From NCBI GenBank assembly GCA_022772525.1, contig JALFAD010000007.1:1-37703 (forward strand): a stretch of 37,703 nucleotides of DNA, given 5' to 3'. The translations under genes were made by a program, and so were the position numbers. This stretch comes from Clostridiales bacterium (GTDB lineage Bacteria; Bacillota; Clostridia; Oscillospirales; Oscillospiraceae). A model generated the notes under the pieces. The model did no database searches and was not told the DNA's origin. It worked only from the letters and a program-made list of their open reading frames with translations. Positions 22,163 to 30,576 of this stretch are shown here, one piece after another (position 1 is the first letter of the stretch; each line of letters starts with the position of its first letter).

Positions 22163-25156
22163 CCTGTTCACAATCATCTGGGTGATGCCCTGATCGTTCA
22201 TGTAGATAGCCTGATAGCACTCGTCATCCTGCCACCAGTACAGCTCCACCTTCCAGATTCCCGCGTCAGCATCCCGATAGACGGACATCTGATAGTACGG
22301 CGTTGCAACGCCCGCGTTGCGGTCAGGAAGGGTGCATTCCTTGTCCGCCAGAGTGATGGCATCGCTGACGTTGGACACAGATTTTGCGGCGGTATTCTTG
22401 AAGCCGCTGGTCTGGGCATCCGGGTATTTTGCCTGATCCTCCGCATAGGAGAATGGGGTGGGATTGGAAACGTCCTGCCGCTGAATGACGTCCCGGATTT
22501 CGGAAGCGGGCGTATCGAATACCACCAGCTCTTCCCGAACCGTTTTTTCACTCTGAGCGCAGTCTCGTTTGGGCAGGTAGGAAGAAACCATGCTCTTCAG
22601 ATTTCCACTGTCATCAAAGGTGAGACTGATTTCGGTGTACTGATACCTGTTGTCAAAGTCGTAGGATTCCAGAATGCGGATGGTGTTTCCTTTCTGAACC
22701 ACTTCCTCTACTTGGGCGTCGTACCACTGGAATCCATACGTCCACATATCCAGATTGGAGCCGTCCATATAGCCGTCCGCGCTGAGCCACCAGCTGCTCA
22801 CGGGTGAGGTAGCGGGGGTGCCACTCCATTCCAGTCCGTAGTATTTCCCATCTCTCCACAGACCGCCGCTGACGCTCTGCATCTCGGACAGATTACTGCG
22901 CAGAGGATAGTAGTTTATATCCAGATGGTCCGTTCCTTGCTTCCAGATTTCTTCCTGACGGTAGTAATCCATATCCGGGTGATCTGGCATCCAGTCGAAG
23001 GTGTACAGATGATAGCTGTCCCTCGACTTGAGCGCATTCAATGCCTGTGTACACTTGCTCAGCAGCGCGTCCTGATTGGGGTCATAGAGACGGAATTTGG
23101 CGTAGCAGTGCTGGGTCTCGCTTTCCCCGGAGGGCATGACCGCCGTGTGGTAGCGTCCCAGACGGTAGAAACCGTAATCCAGTGCGCCATAGCTATCCGC
23201 CCAGTTGACGTTAAGCCGGTCTGTGGTTGTCCACGAGACGTGAATCTGCGTGGCGGGGGCGTTGGTGACTTCGGCCTTGGGCGTGACCATCGTCCATTTT
23301 CCATCCACCAGCTTTTCAATCCAGAAGCCCTCGTCAGCCGTCAGAGATTTATGACCGTCCCCGGATTCACAGTAAACCAGCGTCAATCCGGTGGCGGTGG
23401 CATTCTCCGCACCCAAAGCGAACTGCCAGCTATCGTTAAAATAGTGCCAGCGCATCTGCCCGGAACCCAGCATGAAATCCCTGTCGTACTCTGTATAGTT
23501 GCTGGGAATTTTGCCGTTTTCGTATTCCTCCGGGGTCATTGCCAGCTCGGCAGCGGTTTCAAAGCGCCGCTGGATTTCCCCTTCTTCCGCCGGATATCTG
23601 CTGATGGACAGCGTGTCGCCATATTTGGACTTCAGCCCCTTCACGCCGCCGCCGATAAAGGTGCCGTCACCGTTAAAGCTGAAGGAGAAGGTGAGAAGAT
23701 CCTTGCCCCGCACGCCGTAGAATTTGATCTGGCTATAAGAAGAACCATCCGTTGACGTGGTGATGCTTTCTGAGAAGTCATCCACTTCATCCGTATCATC
23801 CCACCGGAACCACTCCATATACTCGTCTATGGGATCGTCCACAGGGTCACAGGCGATCCACAGGTCATTTTTGCCCTCGTAATGGACACCATTCAAAATA
23901 AGGTGCTGCGTTTGCGAGTATCCGGCCCGATCATCCACAATAAACCACATCCGGTCATCGCCCTGCTTGAAGTAGCTGCACTGCCAGGGAACGGAGTGGT
24001 CGTTATCATTGCTGGCAAGGAACTGGATAGCGCTTTCCGGGGCGTTCAGCATGGCATCCAGACCATCCCGAATCCGCTGCTGCATTTGCTCCTCTTTGGA
24101 CAGAATCTTCTGTTCTTTTTCTTCCTCCGTCAGAGGCTCTGTGGTTTCTGTCGGCTCCGTTTCGACCGCGGCGGGAGCGGCGGGGGCTTTCTCCACCGGA
24201 TTCGTCAGCAGACACACCGCCACGAACAAAATCGCCACGACGCCCAGCAGGCTCACCCAGAAGCTGGGGCGGCGGTAGTTGAGAACCGTCTTAATCCGAT
24301 CCTTCACGCTGACCTCCCCGAAGGCCACGGGGCAGGCGGCGAAGTGGGCGCGGCTGGTGGAACAGCTGAGCAAAGCGGCGGAGTAGCTCTTGCGTTCCTC
24401 CAAATCCATGAACTGCACTACCCGCTCGTCACAGGCCAGCTCAATGTCCTTGCACAGCAGAATGTAAGCAATCCACACCAGCGGGTTAAACCAGTGGAGC
24501 GCCAGCGCAAGAAAGCCGATCATCTTGAACCAGTGGTCGCCCTTTTCCAGATGGGTGCGCTCGTGGGCCAGAACGTGCTTGCGCACTGTAGGACTCAGGC
24601 CCATGGGGATGTAGATTTTCGGGCGGATGAAGCCTAAGATGAAGGCCGTATCAATCCGGTCGCACTCCCAGCCGCCCCGGATTTTCACCGCCTCCCGCAC
24701 CTTGTATTTGAGACTCAGGTAGGCGCACAGGGTGTAGACGCCGAAGCAGGCGGCGACGGAAAGCCACACATAGGGCACGGCTTTCTTCCAGTTCCCGGCG
24801 GGCTTTGCAGCCGGGGCAGGGGAGACGGGGGCCGGGTTGGTCTGGGCCACCGCTGCCGCCGTGGGCTGGGGAAGTTGTACCTCCTGACGCTCCGCTGACG
24901 GCTCCGGGAAGGTTGGCGCGGGAGCCGCTTCACTGGCCTGCCACTGCTGCACCTGCGCCGTTTCCGGCACGGGCTGTAAGCTCAGGCTGCTCTGAATCTC
25001 AAAGGGCATCAGCAGCCGCAGCCCTGCCAGCAGCCACAGAAAACAGATGAACTTCCGGGGCGCTTTCTTTAACAGCACCCGCAGTACCATCACCACCAGA
25101 ATCACAATGCTGCCATGAAAGCTGGCGGTGAGAATGTTTGAAAACAGGGATTCCAT
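22157..25156 (-). CDS. M56 (BlaR1/MecR1-like) membrane metalloprotease sensor with unusual ectodomain
   Basis: 999 residues from ATG 25156 (AAAAGGAGGA). Membrane helices lie near 14-30, 36-50, 125-150, 210-235 and 299-318. The zinc protease motif HERTH is at 198-202, with a further glutamate in the DIELACDE segment (237-244). The loop between helices 2 and 3 is a 70-residue Pro/Ala/Gln-rich insert. Instead of the penicillin-binding sensor of BlaR1, residues ~320-999 form a large outside region with a Thr/Glu linker, repeated beta-rich segments and an Ig-like stretch (GFWIEKLVDGKWTMV). M56 sensors cleave or inactivate a BlaI repressor on sensing a signal. The BlaI gene is directly upstream. 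The ligand is unknown and need not be a beta-lactam. Confidence 0.88.
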   Translation of the reverse strand: MESLFSNILTASFHGSIVILVVMVLRVLLKKAPRKFICFLWLLAGLRLLMPFEIQSSLSLQPVPETAQVQQWQASEAAPAPTFPEPSAERQEVQLPQPTAAAVAQTNPAPVSPAPAAKPAGNWKKAVPYVWLSVAACFGVYTLCAYLSLKYKVREAVKIRGGWECDRIDTAFILGFIRPKIYIPMGLSPTVRKHVLAHERTHLEKGDHWFKMIGFLALALHWFNPLVWIAYILLCKDIELACDERVVQFMDLEERKSYSAALLSCSTSRAHFAACPVAFGEVSVKDRIKTVLNYRRPSFWVSLLGVVAILFVAVCLLTNPVEKAPAAPAAVETEPTETTEPLTEEEKEQKILSKEEQMQQRIRDGLDAMLNAPESAIQFLASNDNDHSVPWQCSYFKQGDDRMWFIVDDRAGYSQTQHLILNGVHYEGKNDLWIACDPVDDPIDEYMEWFRWDDTDEVDDFSESITTSTDGSSYSQIKFYGVRGKDLLTFSFSFNGDGTFIGGGVKGLKSKYGDTLSISRYPAEEGEIQRRFETAAELAMTPEEYENGKIPSNYTEYDRDFMLGSGQMRWHYFNDSWQFALGAENATATGLTLVYCESGDGHKSLTADEGFWIEKLVDGKWTMVTPKAEVTNAPATQIHVSWTTTDRLNVNWADSYGALDYGFYRLGRYHTAVMPSGESETQHCYAKFRLYDPNQDALLSKCTQALNALKSRDSYHLYTFDWMPDHPDMDYYRQEEIWKQGTDHLDINYYPLRSNLSEMQSVSGGLWRDGKYYGLEWSGTPATSPVSSWWLSADGYMDGSNLDMWTYGFQWYDAQVEEVVQKGNTIRILESYDFDNRYQYTEISLTFDDSGNLKSMVSSYLPKRDCAQSEKTVREELVVFDTPASEIRDVIQRQDVSNPTPFSYAEDQAKYPDAQTSGFKNTAAKSVSNVSDAITLADKECTLPDRNAGVATPYYQMSVYRDADAGIWKVELYWWQDDECYQAIYMNDQGITQMIVNRK

Positions 25157-25181
25157 ACGGATTCCTCCTTTTGTCTATTGA

Positions 25182-25263
25182 TAGGGAACGAAACCGAGCA
25201 ATACCCAATGGTGTGGCGATGATAGACCCGCTGGGCACGCATTATCCGCGGCGATTCGCCGCT
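25182..25263. repeat. Dispersed repeat, copy 2, between the BlaI and M56 genes
   Basis: 25182-25214 matches 12681-12713 with one difference and 25238-25263 matches 12762-12787 with two. The repeat fills almost all the intergenic space and its end touches the BlaI stop codon (25263-25265). Confidence 0.8.
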
Positions 25264-25622
25264 TATTCTTCGTAGCTGTCAATGAGCTGCCGCAGCTGCT
25301 CCACCTCGTCCTTACTCAGCCGCTTGCTCTTGGAGAACGCGGCGATGAAGGCGGGCATGGAGCCTTCAAAGGTCTCCTCCACCATCTCGTTCAGGCGGCT
25401 TTTCTGGGCCTCCTCCTTGGAGACGAGGGATGTCACCACGGCGTTCTCGTTCTTCACCACCCCTCGCTCGCTTAAGCGGCGGATGACGGTGTAGGTGGTG
25501 GCCTTGGACCAGCCTAGGTTTTCCTTGGCAAGCTGCACAAGCTTCGTGGAGTTCACCGGCTCGTGCTCCCACAGAATCAGGCAGAAGCGGTATTCACTCT
25601 CAAAAATTTTCGGGGTGTCCAT
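25263..25622 (-). CDS. blaI-like: BlaI/MecI/CopY-family transcriptional repressor
   Basis: 119 residues from ATG 25622 (GGAGGATATGCT). Winged-helix N-terminus (EYRFCLILWEHEPV, helix-turn-helix through KATTYTVIRRLSERGVV, 39-55) and the C-terminal dimerisation helices (LNEMVEETFEGSMPAFIAAF; DEVEQLRQLIDSYEE). Family members bind palindromic operators and are removed when the partner M56 protein is activated. Two inverted-repeat operators overlap and follow its own promoter, so autoregulation is expected. It is co-transcribed with the M56 sensor despite the ~105-base gap filled by a dispersed repeat. Confidence 0.93.
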   Translation of the reverse strand: MDTPKIFESEYRFCLILWEHEPVNSTKLVQLAKENLGWSKATTYTVIRRLSERGVVKNENAVVTSLVSKEEAQKSRLNEMVEETFEGSMPAFIAAFSKSKRLSKDEVEQLRQLIDSYEE

Positions 25623-25639
25623 AGCATATCCTCCTTTAT

Positions 25640-25684
25640 GGTTTAATACGTTAAACCTGATGCTTGAAGTTTAACACATTAAAC
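25640..25684. promoter_or_regulatory. Pair of BlaI-type operators
   Basis: GTTTAA-TACG-TTAAAC (25641-25656, with one more G/C pair on each side) and GTTTAA-CACA-TTAAAC (25669-25684). The two have identical half-sites, and their starts are 28 bases apart. The second overlaps the spacer and -10 of the BlaI promoter; the first lies just downstream of the start site. The half-site differs from the TACA/TGTA core of classical Bacilli BlaI/MecI sites. Confidence 0.85.
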
Positions 25685-25696
25685 CTCCATTGTCAA
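25668..25696 (-). promoter_or_regulatory. Promoter of the BlaI-M56 operon
   Basis: Minus strand: TTGACA (25696-25691), 17 bases, TAAACT (25673-25668). The -10 lies inside the second operator. Confidence 0.75.
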
Positions 25697-25699
25697 CCC

Positions 25700-25728
25700 T
25701 TGCTTTCTTGCGCCGGAGGGCTTATAAT
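25700..25728 (+). promoter_or_regulatory. Divergent promoter of the DUF5662 gene
   Basis: TTGCTT (25700-25705), 17 bases, TATAAT (25723-25728). Its -35 is three bases from the -35 of the BlaI promoter, so the two face away from a common centre. Confidence 0.75.
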
Positions 25729-25777
25729 ATAAAAAAATCCCCTTGAGGGGAGCTGCAGCATCTTAGGAGGTACGCCC

Positions 25778-26347
25778 ATGAAGACATGGCAGCATTTGAA
25801 AACCGTCACCAAGCACCGCTGGCTTGTCATGAAGGGCTGCTTTCGGGTGGGGCTGTACGGTCAGGGCCTTACTCACGACCTGTCCAAATATTCCCCCACG
25901 GAGTTCTGGATCGGCGCGAAATACTATCAGGGCACCCGCAGCCCCAACGCCGCTGAGCGGGAGGACAAGGGCTACAGCGAGGCATGGATGCACCACAAGG
26001 GCCGCAACCGGCACCACTACGAATACTGGACGGACATGAACCGGGAAACCCGCCGCTATGAGCCGATTCCCATGCCCCGCAAATATCTTGTGGAGATGGT
26101 CATGGACCGCCGGGCGGCCTGCATGACCTATCAGGGAAAAAACTACCGGGATGATTCGGCCCTCCAATACTTTCAGAACAGCCGGGAGCGGGAGCTGATG
26201 CACCCGCAGACCTGCCGGGAGCTGGGCTATATCTTAACCATGCTGGCGGAAAGAGGAGAAAAAGAGACTTTCCGCTACTTAAAAGAAGATGTCCTCACGG
26301 GAAAACCCTTCCCGTGGGAGCAAGGAGAGAGCGATGGAGAAAATTAA
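25778..26347 (+). CDS. DUF5662 family protein (HD-like histidine/aspartate cluster)
   Basis: 189 residues, ATG 25778 with TTAGGAGGT. The family hallmark is visible: HDLSKYSP (33-40), HHKGRNRHHYEYW (72-84) and VMDRRAA (108-114). The spaced His-Asp pairs resemble a metal-dependent HD-type hydrolase site, but no activity is established to my knowledge. No signal peptide or membrane helix, so cytoplasmic. The stop overlaps the start of the glycosyltransferase-like gene by 14 bases. Its promoter is back-to-back with the operator-bearing BlaI promoter, so it may share that control. The end (GKPFPWEQGESDGEN) is hydrophilic. Confidence 0.85.
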   Translation: MKTWQHLKTVTKHRWLVMKGCFRVGLYGQGLTHDLSKYSPTEFWIGAKYYQGTRSPNAAEREDKGYSEAWMHHKGRNRHHYEYWTDMNRETRRYEPIPMPRKYLVEMVMDRRAACMTYQGKNYRDDSALQYFQNSRERELMHPQTCRELGYILTMLAERGEKETFRYLKEDVLTGKPFPWEQGESDGEN

Positions 26348-27362
26348 ACTGACGATTCCCACCGGCGTCCACCACGGCGCGCAGATTATTACCGGGTTTC
26401 TGATGCTCAAAGAGCAGGGGTGGGATGTAGAGATCATTGACCGTTCCCGGGACAGGAATACGCCTTTTTACGGCCTGCCTGCCCTTTTGGCGGAATACCG
26501 GGGGAAAAAGCTGTTTTACGATGTGTGGGACGGCTATCAGGACCCGGAGAATATGGAGTTGGGACTTCAGTCCTGTGATTTCTATTTTAAGCGCAGCTTT
26601 TCTGCCGGAAAAAATCGGGAGCTGTTCCCCAGCGACTGTCAGCGGATGTACCCACTGGGGTTCAATTACTATGTGACCCACCGGAAAAACCCTGCCGATG
26701 AACCTGTCTGGAAGGCCCTTTTGCGCCCCCTGCAGGGGAAAACCCCGGCGCGCTTCTTTGTGCCAAGGGTGTTCGAGGGGGACGGAGAAGCGCCCTGCGG
26801 GAATCCGCCGAGAATCCTGTTCCTGACCCAGCTCTGGGGGCGGGAAGCGTGGCTGGAGGGGGACCCTGCCAACGATGAGCGGGAGGCCATCAGCAATACC
26901 CGTATTGAGATCATCCGCGCGCTGCGTAAGGAATACGGCGACGCTTTTCTCGGCGGCATCAACGACTGCCCTCTGTCCCGGCAGCTGGCGCCGGATCTGA
27001 TTGTGCCCCGGGAGCTGACGGAGCGGCGGCACTATCTGAAAAAAGTGCACGAAAGCGATATCTGCATCGGCAGCACGGGCCTGCATGGCAGCATCGGCGG
27101 AAAAACGGGCGAATATGTAGCGGCTGCGAAGGCCATTGTCCATGAGGAAATGTGCTACAGCGTTACCGGGGATTTCCGGGAGGGGGTCAATTATCTGTCC
27201 TTCCGAACGGCCGGGGAATGCGTGGAAGCCGTGGCAAAGCTGGTGGAATCCCCGGAACGGCTTCAGGCCATGAAACGGGCCAACGCCGCCTATTATCAGC
27301 AATATCTGCGGCCGGATATGTTGGTGAAGAATACACTGGAAATTGTTGACAAAGCATTGTAA
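26334..27362 (+). CDS. Putative GT-B-fold glycosyltransferase-like protein
   Basis: 342 residues from ATG 26334 (AAGGAGAG), overlapping the DUF5662 gene. The N-terminus (KLTIPTGVHHGAQIITGF) resembles a Rossmann-like acceptor domain. The C-terminal half has the nucleotide-sugar region typical of GT-B enzymes: SDICIGSTGLHGSIGGKTGE (241-260) followed by YVAAAKAIVHEE (261-272), like the E-x7-E loop. The core middle segment (ILFLTQLWG, 161-169) starts the second Rossmann domain. No membrane helix. Substrates are unknown, and sequence identity to named families could not be tested. A strong bidirectional terminator follows. Confidence 0.65.
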   Translation: MEKIKLTIPTGVHHGAQIITGFLMLKEQGWDVEIIDRSRDRNTPFYGLPALLAEYRGKKLFYDVWDGYQDPENMELGLQSCDFYFKRSFSAGKNRELFPSDCQRMYPLGFNYYVTHRKNPADEPVWKALLRPLQGKTPARFFVPRVFEGDGEAPCGNPPRILFLTQLWGREAWLEGDPANDEREAISNTRIEIIRALRKEYGDAFLGGINDCPLSRQLAPDLIVPRELTERRHYLKKVHESDICIGSTGLHGSIGGKTGEYVAAAKAIVHEEMCYSVTGDFREGVNYLSFRTAGECVEAVAKLVESPERLQAMKRANAAYYQQYLRPDMLVKNTLEIVDKAL

Positions 27363-27365
27363 AAC

Positions 27366-27399
27366 AGCAAAAAGCGCCGGAAAACCGGCGCTTTTTGCT
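27366..27399. terminator. Bidirectional terminator between convergent genes
   Basis: AGCAAAAAGCGCCGG (27366-27380) pairs with CCGGCGCTTTTTGCT (27385-27399) around AAAA. It overlaps the stop codon of the minus-strand ATPase gene. Confidence 0.9.
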
Positions 27400-29515
27400 A
27401 TCCATTTGATTCGCGTGACTGGCAGGTAAAGCAGATGACCTGCTTGTCCTTTGCCATTTCTCGCAGAATATCCAGCGCCGCCGCCATGCGCTCGTCGTCA
27501 AAGCGCACCAGCGCGTCATCCAGCACCAGCGGGGCCTCCGGGGTCAGTTCCTCGGCAACCGCCAGTCGGAGAGCCAGATACAGCTGGTCAATGGTGCCGT
27601 CGCTGCGCCAGATGGCATCGCACAGCACATCCTCCTCCCCGGCGGCTGCCCGGAGAGAGAAATCCTCCCCCATGGTCAGGCTCCGGTAGCGGCCGCCCGT
27701 CATGGCGCTGAGCAGCTCCTGCGCCCGTTGGGTGATCCGGGGGGCGAACCGCCGCTGAAGCTCAGACCGGGCCTGCGCCAGTGTCTCCTGGGCGATGGTC
27801 AGGGCGGTGTAGGTGTCCTCCAGACGGGCAATCCGGTCGGACAGGCGCTTGTGCTGCAGGCGCAGGTCTTCGGCGCTGCCGATAATTTCCATCCGGCCCT
27901 GATACTGGCCTAAGCGGTTCTGAAGCCGCTGCTGCTCTGCGGCGCACTCGGCGAGAAGCTGGGCGGTTTGGGCCTCGTTCTGGGTCAGATTGTCCGGGGC
28001 TGTGGGTTTTTCCACAGGCTTTACCATGGCGTTCAGAGCTTCAAAATGCCGCTTTGCCGTAATTGCGTCGGCCTGTGCCCGGTCATACTGCTCCCATCGG
28101 CGCTGGGCGTCCAGCCAGAAGTCCAGCACCTCCTCCGGCTCCTGCAGGCCGCACAGGGAGTCACGCTTTTTTTGCAGAACCATCAACCGAACTTCCAGAT
28201 CGCTGCCGACCTCCTGATAGTGTTTCAGCGCTTCCGTGTAGGCAATCATGTCCTGCTCGTACTCCGAAATCGGGGCCGTCCACTGCTTCCGGTCCGCGGT
28301 TCCGTACTTTTCCACGATGGCCAGGGCCTTTTTTCGGGTGGATACCCGGTCAACAACGCCCCACACAAGGGCCAGCAGACCCACGGCCCCGGCGATGGCG
28401 GCGAAAACATAGGCGGTCAGATGGGCCAGTCCGCCGGCTGCCAGCAGACCGATGACACCGATAATCATGAAGATCAGGGGCATTTTCGACTGGGAAAGCT
28501 CTGTCAGCTCCCGGGCATCCTCCCGGGCCATGGCCCGGGCCGCTTCTGCCGTCAGTCCGGTGAAGGGGTTGGGCAGTTCCGGCTTATAGGGCTCCGTGGG
28601 GGCCTGACGCTCCTCAGCACAGATGGCGTTCCACTGTTCCCGGAATGCGCGCAGCTCCCGCACCTTGCTTTCCACCTCCGCCTGCGGGGGCAGGGCGGCA
28701 CAGGTTTCCTCCAGCGCCCGGAGGGCCTGCTCGGTTTCCTCCGCGGCTTCCCTTGCCAGGGCGATCTGGGACAGGCCGGATTCCATTTTGGCGTAGGCCA
28801 TCGCCTGCTGGTGGTTGTACAGCTGCCGCAGACAGTCCTTGACCTCGTCAATGCGCATTTTCAGCTTCTGGCACTGGGTGTTCAGGGTTTCCAGCTCCGT
28901 GAGCTTCTCCTCAATGGCGTCCCGCTGGGCCTCCGCCTGGGGGAGCAGTCCCGTGCGGTTGTAGCGGCACCGGTTTTTCAAATCCTTCAGGCTTGCCGCC
29001 AGCCGGTCGGCGGCGCCGCTGTCGTCACCGGTGGTGACCAGCGCGTTGAGACGGCGGCGCAGGGCCTCATCCTGGGTCACCGGCAGGTCGGAAAAGCGGA
29101 TGAACCCCGCCCGGCGGAACACGGTCTGCTCCACGCCGAGAAGGACAGAGCCGCAGTTTGCCGCCGTCAGCTCCTCCACCGGCAGGCCGGACGCAGTTTC
29201 GTAGGCTTTGAACTCGCCCAGCGGCACCCGCCGCCGGGTGGTGCGCTCAATGGTGATATCCCGTCCGTTCCAGTTTAAGTCAATGCGGCCCGACATGGGG
29301 CTTCCCGACCAGGGCTGGTAACGCTCCTTGTCCGCGAGAGCGGTTTTGGTGGACTTGGCCTTGGTGTCCAGCCCGTAGAGCATGGCAATCAGGAAGGCGC
29401 ACCAGGTGCTTTTGCCCCATTCGTTGGGGGCGGTGATGATGTTCAGACCCGGCTCTAAGGTCAGCGTCTCATGCTCCAGCTTGCCGAAGGTGGCGGTCAT
29501 TTTGTAAATTCTCAC
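27398..29515 (-). CDS. yhaN-like: YhaN/SbcC-like ATPase with internal membrane hairpin
   Basis: 705 residues from GTG 29515, whose GTGA overlaps the stop of the nuclease gene; the longer open frame upstream is not used. Walker A is APNEWGKST (29-37; Ala replaces the usual first Gly). Long coiled coils lie at about 190-300 and 400-560, interrupted by two adjacent membrane helices (about 345-390). Walker B/D-loop PLVLDDALVRFDD is near 662-674, preceded by an ABC-type signature region (LYLALRLAVAEEL). The layout matches YhaN, the SMC/Rad50-like partner of the YhaO nuclease. DNA-end processing or repair at the membrane is a reasonable inference. It is the last gene of a three-gene overlapping operon. 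Confidence 0.85.
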   Translation of the reverse strand: MRIYKMTATFGKLEHETLTLEPGLNIITAPNEWGKSTWCAFLIAMLYGLDTKAKSTKTALADKERYQPWSGSPMSGRIDLNWNGRDITIERTTRRRVPLGEFKAYETASGLPVEELTAANCGSVLLGVEQTVFRRAGFIRFSDLPVTQDEALRRRLNALVTTGDDSGAADRLAASLKDLKNRCRYNRTGLLPQAEAQRDAIEEKLTELETLNTQCQKLKMRIDEVKDCLRQLYNHQQAMAYAKMESGLSQIALAREAAEETEQALRALEETCAALPPQAEVESKVRELRAFREQWNAICAEERQAPTEPYKPELPNPFTGLTAEAARAMAREDARELTELSQSKMPLIFMIIGVIGLLAAGGLAHLTAYVFAAIAGAVGLLALVWGVVDRVSTRKKALAIVEKYGTADRKQWTAPISEYEQDMIAYTEALKHYQEVGSDLEVRLMVLQKKRDSLCGLQEPEEVLDFWLDAQRRWEQYDRAQADAITAKRHFEALNAMVKPVEKPTAPDNLTQNEAQTAQLLAECAAEQQRLQNRLGQYQGRMEIIGSAEDLRLQHKRLSDRIARLEDTYTALTIAQETLAQARSELQRRFAPRITQRAQELLSAMTGGRYRSLTMGEDFSLRAAAGEEDVLCDAIWRSDGTIDQLYLALRLAVAEELTPEAPLVLDDALVRFDDERMAAALDILREMAKDKQVICFTCQSRESNG

Positions 29516-30576
29516 AGGGTGACCTCCCTTCCGTCCAGCAGTTTCCGGGAGATTTCCGCGGCCAAAAGAATTTGCCGGGCGTTTTCCGGCTGTTCCTCCA
29601 TAGCGCGGCGGAGCAGCTGGAAGTATATTCCTTCCAATGTGTCGGAGCCCGTGTTCTCCCACAGGTCGATGGGCGGTTCCGTTTTGTCAAGCAAAAAAAG
29701 ATTGGGAAAATCCGGAAATTCCCTGTAAATCGACTTAATATCCACATCCGCGTTGCCGGTGAGGGCGATGCGGTAAAAATCCCGGCTTCCCTGAGGCGGA
29801 AGCAGGCTTTCCAGCGCGGCCACCGGGTCGGCGCCCGCGTCCGCTTCCAAATCAAAGAACCGGACGGTGTCCAGACTCACGGCCTGTACCTTGGCTTCCT
29901 CCTCCAATGTTACGATGCACACACCCTTGTCCCCGGTCTCGTCCCAGCCCCGGCCCATGGGGCAGCCGGGCCAGACGCACAGGGTGCTCCCCGTCCGAAA
30001 GGCTCCCGCCTTGTGGATGTGGCCCAGCGCCAGGTATTGTAGGCCCGATGCCTTGACCTGTGCGGCGGTGATGGGGTTGTAGGGGGATTCCCGCTGGGTG
30101 GGGTCGCCGTGCAGGACGGCAATCTGGTAGGGTTCGCTGCCCTCAGCGTGAAAACCTTCCAGCAGGGGAGGGCAGTCCATGCTCCGGAAGCCCGCGCCGT
30201 AAACCCGGCAGGAAAGATCTTCCAGTACCACGGATTCCAACGCGCCGGTGAAAATCCGCACATTTTCAGGCCAGGTTTCCGCCAGCCATGGGCTGTTTGG
30301 CGAACAGAAGTCGTGATTGCCCGGGGCAATCAGCACCGGCACGCCGCACCGGGCCAGCGCTTCCTTCAGAATATCAATGGTATCCCGGTTCGGCTGCCCG
30401 TCGAAAAGATCGCCTGCCAGCAGCACGAGGTCGCAGTTTTCCTGCCGGCACAGGTCGGCGATTTTTCCGGGGAGCAGTTTCTGCTGCTCCCGCAGAAGCT
30501 GCCGCTGAGCTTCGGAAAAGCCCCCGAAGGGGGAATCCAGATGCCAGTCGGCGCTGTGTAAGATTTTCAGTCCCAT
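29512..30576 (-). CDS. yhaO-like: YhaO/SbcD-like metallophosphoesterase (DNA repair nuclease)
   Basis: 354 residues from ATG 30576, which overlaps the YmdB stop by 10 bases. Calcineurin-like metal ligands are all visible: Asp10 and His12 (SADWH), Asp56 (GDLFD), Asn87-His88 (GNHD), His156 (LHGD), His186 and His188 (GHIH). SbcD/YhaO enzymes cut DNA ends in complex with the SbcC/YhaN ATPase encoded next. The C-terminal ~100 residues are the capping region. The overlap with both neighbours suggests matched synthesis of the three proteins. Confidence 0.92.
   Translation of the reverse strand: MGLKILHSADWHLDSPFGGFSEAQRQLLREQQKLLPGKIADLCRQENCDLVLLAGDLFDGQPNRDTIDILKEALARCGVPVLIAPGNHDFCSPNSPWLAETWPENVRIFTGALESVVLEDLSCRVYGAGFRSMDCPPLLEGFHAEGSEPYQIAVLHGDPTQRESPYNPITAAQVKASGLQYLALGHIHKAGAFRTGSTLCVWPGCPMGRGWDETGDKGVCIVTLEEEAKVQAVSLDTVRFFDLEADAGADPVAALESLLPPQGSRDFYRIALTGNADVDIKSIYREFPDFPNLFLLDKTEPPIDLWENTGSDTLEGIYFQLLRRAMEEQPENARQILLAAEISRKLLDGREVTL

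Noticed and set aside
29516..29662. 49-codon extension of the YhaN-like protein
   Set aside because: It lies antisense-free within the nuclease gene in another frame; the GTG at 29515 overlapping the nuclease stop has the ribosome site and begins the conserved domain.
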